Assembly (NCBI GenBank): GCA_037074705.1
Contig: CM073591.1
Location: forward strand, 75,002,532 to 75,066,531
Direction: 5' to 3'
DNA from: Zhengitettix transpicula
Taxonomy: Eukaryota > Arthropoda > Insecta > Orthoptera > Tetrigidae
Length of the DNA: 64,000 bases
Under the pieces are notes generated by a model that made no database searches, had not been told where the DNA came from, and worked only from the letters and a program-made list of their open reading frames with translations. Below are positions 11,116-23,100 of this stretch, in pieces (positions within the stretch are counted from its first letter, which is position 1; every line of letters begins with the position of its first letter). Position numbers and translations under genes: made by a program.

Positions 11116-14100
11116 GTTAGTAAATATCAACACGTTGCTACAAGTCAAAATTCATTTCTGATATGAAATTCAAAATATTTAAAAAATATAAAACAATTGT
11201 GAAACGTGTGTGAACATATATAATTTGTAGTTTCATTGTTAATAATGGTATAAAAACAATACTAAAATTATTTATATTGTCAAGATCGTTACAAACATGA
11301 ATATGTTATGCATTTTAGCCTCATTTATTTTTACGAAGATGTATGTAGTTCAGCCCGTTGTTTAGTTCTATAGTTTCATCGTCCCTCATTGTTTTATAAT
11401 TCAATATTAAGTTCACATTCTATTTGCAAAACCTGACGTTCTCTGAATTTAAATCCCTCCATATCAAAACTGCTCGATTCGAGATATAATTTGAAAATGG
11501 AGATTCCCAATGTTGACGTTGTGCCACACATGTCAGCACGGTATGAGAAAGTCCTGCGTTAATCTCACACAAGTCAAAACTAAAATAATATCGTTTCCTA
11601 TCGCATGTAAAAACGTACACGAAAAATTGAACATTAGGTCTTCAGTCAAGACTGCGTTGGCCATCTGAATAATAAATTGATCTTGTATCTGCCTCTTGAA
11701 TACTGTCTCTGTTGCCCTATGCAAAACATACGAACGTGAAATCTATCTGTAGATATGCATTTCGCCAGATTCTTGCTGATCTTTAGTAGATTTCGTAGTC
11801 CCCTGGCCATCAGTTCACTTCCTCAAATCCCACTATGCATTGATCTCTCACTGACTGTCAACAACGATTTGTCGCTTTCAGCATAACCACTTTTTGAATA
11901 TAATTTTAATTTTGTAACTATCAACAAAAAATTATTGCGTTTCCTACCGAAATGAAAGTAATCGTACGGTGTTCTATTTAATTAATTTGTTTCCACTTTT
12001 TAAATTTATTGAGTTTTAAATTTAACCTAAATTGAATTACACTAAAAACTTGAATCTACTTATGATTGATAGTCCATGGAACATTTTGATATAATTCATG
12101 AATCAACTAGTGACTGACGTTTTTTAGTGTAACAGGCTACATGAGGGTAATCCACGTGGTGGCAACTCCACTTTAATAGCATAGGAAGGGTTTTGAAAGG
12201 GGGGATATGGATGTTTAGAGGAAGGTTGTAAAGTGTTAACTACAGTCACCAGGCTGTAGTTCCTACTCGGAATTTGCCTAAAAGTAATGCAGGACAAACT
12301 CTAGAAAGCCAGCAAATACGAAAAAGGTGTAGACAGGCTATATATAGGGTAATCCATATATTGGCAGCTCCCCTTTTTATAGCATAGGAAAGGGACTGAA
12401 AGGGGGATGTGGAAGGGTAGAGCAAGGTTGAAAAGGGTTAACTAGAGCCCCCGGGCTATAGTTTAAGGATCCTTCCTGGCAATTCACCTAAAACTGACGC
12501 AGGGAAACCCCCCAATAGAACCTGTATCAGGTATGTCGGGCGCTAGGTACTTGTCTCACGCCCTTCCGATGGCGGGAGAGGGGTTTGCTGTGGGAACGCC
12601 GATTTCCCCTCTCCGTGCCTTGACCAATTTAGGAGGCAGCTGGCCGACTATTCCAATAGGAATAGCGGACAACTCTTACCGTATTCCCAGTACGTAACTT
12701 TCTCCGACATCAACTGCAAGTGAAGAGGCAGGTTAACGTTGTGGTTACTGGCATGAATGGAAACTAGAGAATAGTCAATTAATTAGCAAGTTGAAAAATT
12801 TATGTTCATAGATTATTTGGTAATGTTGAATAATTTTTTTCTAAATATACAATTTAAGTTCCGCACAATTTCAATAATATTTTTCAGACAGTCGCAATAT
12901 GCTCCTCCTTGTGATTAAATACTTAGATGTACGTTTTAGAATATTTTCCGTTATAATTTTTGGCAATGAAACTTTTCGCATTAAACTAATTTTCCAGGTA
13001 ACCCTGAATAAGGGCGACAACATTGAGATTGAAAATTTAAATGTATTAATGGAGAATGGAACGGACTTGTTAGCTGATTTTCAACCAGTTGAAGGTGTCA
13101 ATGATCAAATTATGTTGACTTGGGAAGAAAATGTAAAAGATGTCATTATTCAAATCGACTATAATGGAAGTATTACCACTGACTTGGACGGGTTTTACCT
13201 AAGTAAATATACAGACGCAAACGGCAAGGAAACGTAAGTAGCAACATTCTGTTAATACTTCATTTAGCTGCAAACTACAAACTGTAATGGTCGGTGTTTT
13301 ATTTATTCATTAGGAAACAACGCCATTATTAATAACTTTAACATTCGTTTATATTTATACAAAGTAGCATAGCTACATAAAAATTATCCCGTTAATTATA
13401 ATTAATAATAATTAAATAAGTTATTATAATTAATAACGTTATTTAAATTCAGCTAGGAGGAGGGTCATGCCCTGTCTATGAAAATAATAAATTATAGTAG
13501 CTCTCATATAGAAAAGTAGAAGCCCGTATTTATCCGTCGTGGGGATACTGGCGTTACCGGTGTAGTACCTCGGTATTCACTTCTCTCGTCTTCCTAACGG
13601 TAATGAAGACTTTATTCTGTTACTATCTCTGTTTATAAAACTTAAGTATAATCGCTTATACACCTCTGCTGTACTTCTCTCTCGAAGAGCCTCATAAATC
13701 AAATAAACTGAGGTCGTTGTTATTGGCCACATCCCACGACTGCATCCAAAGTAGTAAGGCCGTAAGGTGTTTCTTGAAGTGCCAAACTTACGATTAATAG
13801 CACCTGGCGGACTTCTACCGAATAAAATTTCCTCTTAGGACATCTGATCGTCCTTAAATCGTCACTTTCTCCGTGACAACTTATAAATTTACCGAAATAA
13901 TCATAGCGAACCGTATGCAGCATTACGTTAAATAAATTCGTAATGACTCACGATACTATTCGTAACAGTAACAACTGTCCCAGTTACATATAAACGCTTA
14001 ATCGTAATAGAAGGAAGTTTTTTTTTCAAGCGCTTACATTGTAATTATGAACTATTATCGACGTACTAACGCGTTCAGGATACTTAAATTGAGCATTTAA

Positions 14101-17100
14101 CCACTAATTTGTTCTGTTTGTGACTGAAAAGATTTACTTTGCATCAGTGTTACTGTTGGATTCAGCTTTTAATTTTTTAATGGGCAGCGCGAGTTAATAA
14201 TCGGAAGCGACAATCGGGGGAATTGGAGCAAAGATTCTTATTGTCTAGTACGAGGTGAAGCTCGTGCCACGCTATCCCAGCAGAGTCCTGAAGAAGTGTG
14301 GAGATACTGCCTACTTCCTGCACGTAGCTACGATTATTACGCAATCCCGAGAGAGTGGAAATTTTACCTGCTTGCCGTACGCCCTACAGAGAACAGTAAA
14401 AGTAAGATTGTGCCAATTTGTTTATGTGCAGTGTGAGTTCAAATCGCGAAGCTTTTATTGCGGTAGAGTTCAGCCTGTAATTTCTGGAGATAGTACAGCA
14501 CCCCCACTTAATTCCCTTATGAAAAAGTGTTTTCATGTCTACCAACTGAGCTAGAACCTTCTACAATTTTTTTTATAATTATCATAACAGTTTAGAACAA
14601 TTATAACATTAGTATTTTTTAAATATTTCATATAATAAATGTGTTGTTTTGAAATATATATAAGTTATAATTTTAAATCATTTTAAAAATTTAATACATA
14701 ATAAAACATTAATTTTTACAATACAATGACGGGTAAACCGTTATACTCGCTGGTGCGCTCATTTGCTCTGATATCTCGTAACAGCTCCTAACAATTGACT
14801 TGTGATTACGTAATTTAGAGTATTTCAGTTGACCAAGATTATAGTTAATCGAGTAGAAATTTAACTAAAATAAATTTATTAACAAATAAATAAAGACTGA
14901 ATTTAATAGAATTAAAATAAAGAAATTACTTTTAGGACAACCTATGGACGTCTTAGTTGTTCTCACGTTAATTTATGTATCGGAATTCATCCGCCGGATT
15001 CTACTTTGGGATCTAGTTAATAATTCACTTTATATAAGATAACCTTTAACAGCATTTTTAATTATTCGACTTATATTTTTTTCTATTATTCAAGGATCCT
15101 CGCTGCAACACAATTCCAATCAAACAGTGCCAGAAGAGCATTCCCATGCTTCGACGAACCAGCACTTAAAGCCCCCTTCACAGTATCAATCGATATTCCC
15201 GAAGGTTATAATGCCATATTCAACACAGAAATGTCCGAGTAAGTAAATACAATACTCACTAAGTTCTAATCAGAAATTTGTTGACAGAAATAAACTGCAT
15301 ATAATACACGAACCGAAGAAAAGATGTCAGACAAAGCTCAGCCGCTGATCATTTAATTCAGTTTGTAATACTTGGATTTGACGTTTGGGCCTACTGATTC
15401 AACTTTACGTTCCTCTAGTGTCTTTCATAACGTTCTAAATAGAATTTACCGTTCCTCAGTGGAATATTGTCAGTGGCATTCCTTTGTGTTATCAAAAATA
15501 AGTAAATAGGCAACAGATTTTTCTTTTATTTTTTTTTTATTTTTTTTTGGGGGGGGAGGAGGGGTCAAACATGAAATACAAAGCATGCTTTACATCCAGT
15601 TTCTCTGTTAGGTTCACGTTTCGTAATCCTGACGTCGTATACTAGGCTCTCCTTACGTATTTTGTCTCTAAGGGGTGTAATATATCATCCTCACAGCTAC
15701 TCTCCATGATTAACATTGTACGTATGCTTAAGTGGAAATTTCAGAATAGTCTAGTCCCAGCCTTCTCATTCACATGTTTGATATGTTGTTGCTATTAATG
15801 CGAAATTATGTGCATATGAAAGGTATATCCACTTTCACGGCGAAGTATCAAACAACAAACGGAAAATTTTCCTGAACACTTCGTTAAAAGCGATTTCAAC
15901 CGCTCTTAAGCAAGCTATTCCCACAATTTGAATACTTCGAAACAATGAACATCAAGATAGACCAAGTAGCCATCCCTGATTTTTCACTGGGTGTAATGGA
16001 GAACTGGGGTATTATCATTAATGTTAATCTTTTAATTAATTGCAAAATTTAATAACAATCAAATTTCCGCGTCAGCTGCGTCACACCTTTCAGAAAAATA
16101 ATGCATTTACAAGCAACCATTTAAGTCAAAATAAAATGACAGCATAAAAGTATTTATGCATTACGGTAATGATTTTTCGAAACGAATAGTGCTCTTCAAA
16201 TTTAATTTTACGCACGACTTTTCCCCCCTGAAATTGCTTAATTATTTTCAGTTAAACGCTCTGTCAACAGGTAGGATAAAGAAAAAAGGAGACCGTGATA
16301 AAAATATTATTTAATAATTAATTATCGGTGTAAGGATTTTTACCATTAATATTAAAAATACCAAAAATCCTAGAATTTCTTAATCAAATTTAATTATCAA
16401 ATTTCGCGCAATATTTCGGCCACACGCCATTCTCAACGTAAATACAATTAAAAACCATTGCATTATTATTTGAACAAAAATAAAAAATAAATAACAAAGC
16501 CACCCTGAGACGTATCTGTATGAGCGATATAATTTTCTTGTTTCAATCAAGTGAAACATTCGTCAAACTATCTTCTATCATCTAAAAATTTAAGCATGTT
16601 CCGCATACTTATATACACCCGTGGGGCAAATATCACCAAATTTCGTACTGGTATTACTTTTGAACAGGAAACAAACACTGCGGGGATAAACCACGTCTAA
16701 CACCCCCAGGGGCGAGGATGGACGGGGGTGGAAATTTTCAAACAAGCTCAAACGCCCCATAATTGGGTAAGATAAATATTTTTCGCGATCAAATAGATTG
16801 ATCTGTGTATAATTTCAACCCCTCTCAGAAGGTAGCACCCTTAGGAGTGGACTGGAGGGGCGTTACAAGAAAATAACGCGGATACAAACGAGATTGAAGT
16901 CAAATCCGGGGTTAGGGATGTTGCTGAGGGGTTGGAAGGGATGGGGTAGAAAATTTCAAACGTGCAAACACTACCGATATTTGCGATGAATAAATATTTT
17001 TCGGTGTTAACTAGATTTATATTTCTCCCGATGTTGTTTGTGTATAATTTTACCCCTTCAGAACAGGAAGGGAGCACCCTTAGTGTGCGGGCGGTGGGGC

Positions 17101-20100
17101 GTTACATATAAATAACGCAAAAGCAATCGAGATTCTAGTCAAATCCGGGATTATGGATGTCGCTGAGTTTTATTATGACAACCGGGGCACTCAGCTACGA
17201 TATAATAAATTAAAATATATATTTGATTATAGAATCAAGTTTTAGCAATCTTATTATTCACAGACCCACATCCAAAATTATGAATCAATTTCTTCTCGGT
17301 ATTGTATTTGTTGTCAAGTTTAATCGTCGGTTGCCTGTTTCAGAGTGAGAAGCCCCTCCGTAATCCGTTCACCACTGTCAAAAACTCCAAACTACTGCCA
17401 TCTATATGTCAAAACCCTAATATTGAATGAAAATTATAACTCACATACATGTACGTCTCAGTGTGGCTTTGTTTAATTATTTTTTTTATAAATAATTTTC
17501 GAAATAATTATGCAATTGCTTAAATTCTATTTCAGTTGAGAATGGTGTATGGCCAAAAGTTTCTGAGAAACTTGAAAATTAAAGTTGATTAAGAAATTAT
17601 AAGGATTTTTGGTCTTTTAATTATAAAATTATATTATCCTGTACTTTACAATAAACAGTTTTTATGTATTAGTACTTTAAAATTTCTGCAATATACTTAC
17701 AGCAGTTAAAGGAATAATATAAGTACGTATCTTTTCATGAAAGCGTCAGTAAATCTGATCCTGAATATACGGTCCATCTGCGCAAAAAAATTGATTTTTG
17801 TTCACTTAAAGTAAAACGTCGAGTGTCAAGCATTTATTGTATCCACGGAGCTATTCCAAGTTGAATCCAGATTAGGGATTTTTATTCTTCACCTATGAGA
17901 CACCTTATAAAGCTTGGTTCGAAATAATTTACTCTGCTAACATTTTCCTGATGTGATCTTACCAAAACGTGACATTCATTAACAATCACTACGCACTGTT
18001 CTTGATTTTTATTTGGATATTATCATGTTTGATGTAATTGTTCTTAATTAAGAAAGCAAAATTGATCCGCAGAGAAGAAGGTACGGTGGTAACTTTCGCA
18101 AAGACGAAACCGATGTCAACCTACCTGGTGGCTTTCCTCATCTACGACAACAGCTCCTTCGGGTACACGGAGAAGGCCAATTTCGAAGGAAAGCGTCCTC
18201 ATCGAGTGTGGAGCAGGAACACATTAGAAGACCAGCGACATGTGGCCCTGGGGGCGAGTCAGGAGTCCATTGACGAGCTTAGCAAGCTATTCCCTCAATT
18301 TGAATACTTCGAAACAATGAACATCAAGATAGACCAAGTAGCCATCCCTGATTTTTCGCTGGGTGGAATGGAGAACTGGGGTATTATCATGTTCAGGTAA
18401 GTTGGCGTAAGTGTACAACAATTTAGTTCTATAAAATTTTAATTGTAAATGTTTACTGTCACAACTCATTTACGAAGCAGGTCACTCGGTTTGGAAAATA
18501 ATGTACTTCAATAATCGCAAACTATACCAATACAATTAATTACTGCAGTGATGATTTTTATGTGTTATGGACTCAACGGCCGATTTCTAGCAAATGTCAA
18601 ATATTTCTGTATTCTTCTATGCTTAAATGTTCTCTTACATGATTAAATGATATCCATCCAACCCAATTACTTACGGTCCACATGATGCCGTGAAATAATG
18701 AGGCTGGAGACAAACAATGCCTAAATTATATCAAATCTTTTATTCTATCAAAGGGACCGAGTATTTTTGATTTCCTATGGATAAGGTCAAAAGTTGACTG
18801 AGGGGAACTGTTAGGACGTAATGGGAAAATGCATACATAAATAAGGAAGCATGATTAAATTTTATGGATGATCTTGGGACAGAAAAAGGTTCATGTTCTT
18901 AAAACAGAGGTTACTTCGAATAGTCGATGCAGTAAAAGGATAACTTAGGATACACTGATTAGGAAATGAATCAAAACTTCAGTATTTTTTTAAAAAATTA
19001 AAATAATCTGAAGCAACTCAGTGGAAAATTCTTGGATATATCTATATAATAAAAAAGGATGTATATTTGTATGTATGTATTTACGTTAATTCCTATACAG
19101 ATTTAAACACGTGGACAGATTGCAACAAAAATTGGTACATCTATACTTAAAAATACGAGAAACGGTACCGTGTGGTGAAAAGGTGTGTGCATAAGGATGG
19201 AAAGAATTATAATTAAAAAATGTGATCATTTTAAGTTAAATTACTGCGCGCCAACAGACCGTGACGGAAGAGAGTCGCTACTACGCGACGTACAAAGCAA
19301 ATAGTTCATATTTCCGCAATGAAATAAAGCAGAAACATTAAAAGTATAATTTTATCCATAAATACTCCATAGAATGATATTTAAAAAAATACGAAATACT
19401 TTACGATCCTTGCGGAAAATGTAAGTTAATTTTCGTGGCATATTAAGTGAGTAGAATATGGCCACCATCTGTTTACATTGGGAATGTAGCTATCAATTCC
19501 ATCAGCTTAATATTGCGTAATGTCTGAATACTGATGGACATTTATATCCTGTTATACTCAAAGAGTATATTTAAGTATTCTATTCGTATTTGTCGGGGTC
19601 AATGACGTTGATATTATTTCTACCAATGTTGTTTTTAAAATTTCAAACCCTTTCAATATGGTAGGGTCGTTTTATAAATTAACGCAAAAACAACCGAGAT
19701 TCGAGTCAAATCTAAGTTCACCAGAGAATTATCAATATCTGCATATAAATTGCATAATACCATATATCTTTTAATTATTGGAAGTGTATATTACCACAGA
19801 TATTTGCCGGTTAAAACAAAGTCATATGATTATTAATAGTAAGAAAAACGTGTCTTTTATAATCCTCGGTGCTTTCAGTAGTTTCACGAAAATGAAAAAA
19901 ATATAATGAACAATAAGAGTCTGATTCTATGATTTATGAATCTTTAAATTAGTTACGAAAATATTTAAAATAGATGATAAAATAGAAAATAAATCAAATT
20001 GAAACAAAAATAAATTTTAATGCAACATAAATGCATAAATATTTTTGCTGCAGACCTGAAGCATCAATTATAAGATAATAAAGAATCATAAGAAACCAGA

Positions 20101-23100
20101 AAAATTTAAAGATTTAAAATTATCATGTTCAAAACCGTTTTGAATTTTGTTAATTTAATAATACAGATTAGCTTATTCGCCTAAAGAAAATATATTAACG
20201 TGATGTTTAACAGTCTGTTTTATTTTTTATTTATACAATAATGCTCATAACATTTTCAGAAAATATTGCTTTATTGATTGGAATAATCAAAAGCCAGGAA
20301 AGAATCACCAATAAAAGAATGTCCAAGAATTTCACTTCTGTTCAAAATCTGAATTAGAATTTTATCTTCTATATTTTATGATTCAAGCTGTAAGGAAGTG
20401 CCTGTGTAATTGCTTATTTAATTTTAATAACTAAAAACACATGTGTTCGAACAGAACAAAATAAAATATTAATTGAGGGAAACCTGGAATTAGGAGCTTA
20501 GTAAAGATAGTTCATTGCGACCCCTATTCATCAGTGCCATTGAATGTGTCTGTTTCTTTGTTCCTGGGTTTAATCATGCATCAGACTGAAACAAAAGGAA
20601 AAATCAGCAGTGGCGGAACATGCTTTGATGCTCGCTCACAAAATAAAGCTAAGTACAAGATTTCTGGGACAGTCTGCTTCTAGAAGCAATTGAAATAAAA
20701 GCAAATAAGGATTTACTCAACAAAGACTGAGGCTTTATGGTAATCAAGGCCTAGAATCCCTCCTTATCAGGAATCATACCTTATCCTTATAATAAGTAAG
20801 GGGAACGAGCTCACGTGATGAGGCACGCGCTAGCGCTGAGTGACTAAAAGTCACCTGACGGCGGATTATAACAATGAGGTGAGGGTAACCTACGTTCCTC
20901 TATAAATACAGGCCAGGTAACACCGGAATATTCTAGAAGACAGTGACAGTTAACGTCATCGAAACATCGCGAATACAATTGTATTCGTAGTCGTATTGTT
21001 AAACAATAAGAAAAGAACTAAGATACACATACTAAATGTTTAAGTTTTCATCTTCTGAAAATTATCCAAGTGTAATTGATTTTTGTAATAACTCAATTGT
21101 AAATATGTCTTAACATATCCATGTGTAATTGATTATTTTGTTCGAACAATGACGGAGTATCTATTACTTGAAGGGAGCGAGCCCTTCTGGTGGGTACCAA
21201 TGATTCGACCTCTGCGGCCATGCAGGCGGTTATCCAGACAGTGGCTCACGAGTGCACCCACCAGTGGTTCGGCGACCTCGTGGGTCCTGACTACTGGAAT
21301 GTTCTGTGGCTCAGTGAGGGATTCGCCACATTTTGGGAATACCATCTCCAACTGGTAACTATCCTTTATTATCTTTGAAAATTGATTACACAATTGATAC
21401 AATTTTAGAAATTAGATTGAAAGACAAGAGAACTATCGTTCATAGCGTATCATAGGTTGTGCATTTCTGGATGGTCGTATTGATGTACAAAATTCCAGTT
21501 ATTCTAATATAATGATTATACAATCTGGACCTGGTTAAGAATATAATCACAATAAAGCAACGAAAAACAAGTCCTCGTAATATTTATGTAGGCCCTACTT
21601 TATTTCACAAACTTAAGTTTTATATCACAATTCAGGAGCTTTCGACATTTCAGCCAATCATCTGTTTCATTCCCAACAACATTCACCATCGGTTGCCATA
21701 GAAGTGCACTGTCAACATTTTTCATTAGGCAGTAGAAAAGAAAATACACAAAACCTTCGATCCTGCCGGTTGCCAATTTGTCCTAATGAATATCATCTGT
21801 TGGTTAGCCTTTACAAAATGATTATGTCAGTTTTTAAGTGTTTATAATTTTTAAGAACTATCCTCTAATCATTTTGCATGGTGATTTGACAGTACGTCGT
21901 CAAATGAATAAAAAAAGGACTCATATCTGATTTCTCTGCCCACCTGACTTGAGGTTGGTGCGCACCAAGAATCACCGACATTAATACTCCAGAAACACTC
22001 CACATTCTTATACAATGCTGACGGTTACCTACAATACCCTGACCACAATATTACGCTGATAATACAAATATTAAATAATTTAGAAAATCGTTTCATTAGA
22101 TAAAAGATTAGATAATTTGTTGTCATTACAATATATATAAACTGTTTTCTCCTTTTTTCCACCGCATTTCAGCAATTCTTATTCATAGGAGAATCTTCAC
22201 CAGATCCACATTTACTTGGGCACCAGTTAATTTTTCAATAAAATAATAGACTTTTAGAGACTCAAACATAACCTTTCTCTACGGAGCCCAGGGGCACACT
22301 AACTTTTCTACTCGGACACCACTGCTGCACTACAGTTTCTAGTGTTTTCCGCGCCCATTGTCACAGAAACGCCGTCGACCACAGGCTAATATCAAACACA
22401 ATGCAACCTGACATTGCCCGATTGTTATGACACAATAAATATATATATATATATAATCATCAGCTAGAAGCTTTTTGAAATTGAAAATAAATAGCCAATA
22501 TTAATTATGAAATTATTTTCGTAAAAGTTGTTTATTTCTTCTTTAATATGAGAAAATTTCATTTAGAGTCAAAAGATATTATTATCTATAACAATCACTC
22601 CCGCCTGATCTTCCCGCTAAATATTTTATTATAGATTAAACATGTCGAGAGCCCCGACAGATTTCTTAACAAAGCAATGAATTTTCTTTCAGTATTAAGC
22701 AATATGATGTTACTGATTATTTGTGAAGAGATGTGAAGAGGGGCAGACATTACAATTAAATTTATCTGTGGTAAATGAACTATATTTTCTTTTCTTTTTA
22801 TAATATAGACTTCAAATTAATTTTTCAACAGGCTTTTCACCTTGTATTTTATTAAATCTAACTTTAAGATTCACAATATAAACATTTGTAAGTAAAATGG
22901 TAAGCAGTAAATATAAAAACACGTTATGAACGAGCGGTTTGATTGGATTGTAGGAAATATATTTGCTGACCAAGGTGAGCATAATTTTGGTCAGTTTGGT
23001 GAAGAATAGAAAATTGTATTGAGATAGTAACACGATGCCGCATAATTTTTTTTATCCACGATTTACTCTAGCTCCTATTGCAAACTTATTTGTTAAAGAC

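Larger units (their letters stand above)
11116..12997 (+). other. Intron 1, containing repeat insertions
   Basis: A GT-AG intron. Apart from the poly(A)-tailed repeat copies at 12120-12690, nothing is recognised; the open frames on the minus strand near 11420-11724 have no domain. Confidence 0.7.
15239..18072 (+). other. Intron 3 with duplicated exon piece and repeats
   Basis: The GT is at 15239. The AG is either at 18051-18052 (out of frame by one base) or at 18071-18072 (in frame). Inside are a pyrimidine/G-rich tract near 15520-15565, a partial copy of exon 4 (15904-16018) and two diverged units of the gttgcccg repeat family (16600-17185). Confidence 0.6.
18397..21173 (+). other. Intron 4, containing repeats and a TATA/hammerhead-like block
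   Basis: A GT-AG intron with a weak pyrimidine tract before the acceptor (attacttgaag). It holds a reverse copy of the catacata-tailed repeat (19050-19440), a further repeat fragment (about 19590-19720) and the unusual GC-richer block at 20800-21060. Confidence 0.7.

Noticed and set aside
14540..14565. A-box-like TAGCTCAGTTGGTAGA on the minus strand
   Set aside because: No B box at the expected distance and no body shared with the SINEs in intron 10; noted only within the intron 2 entry.
15904..16018. Alternative, mutually exclusive exon 4
   Set aside because: It lacks a donor, has a one-base insertion, and covers only the 3' third of the exon.
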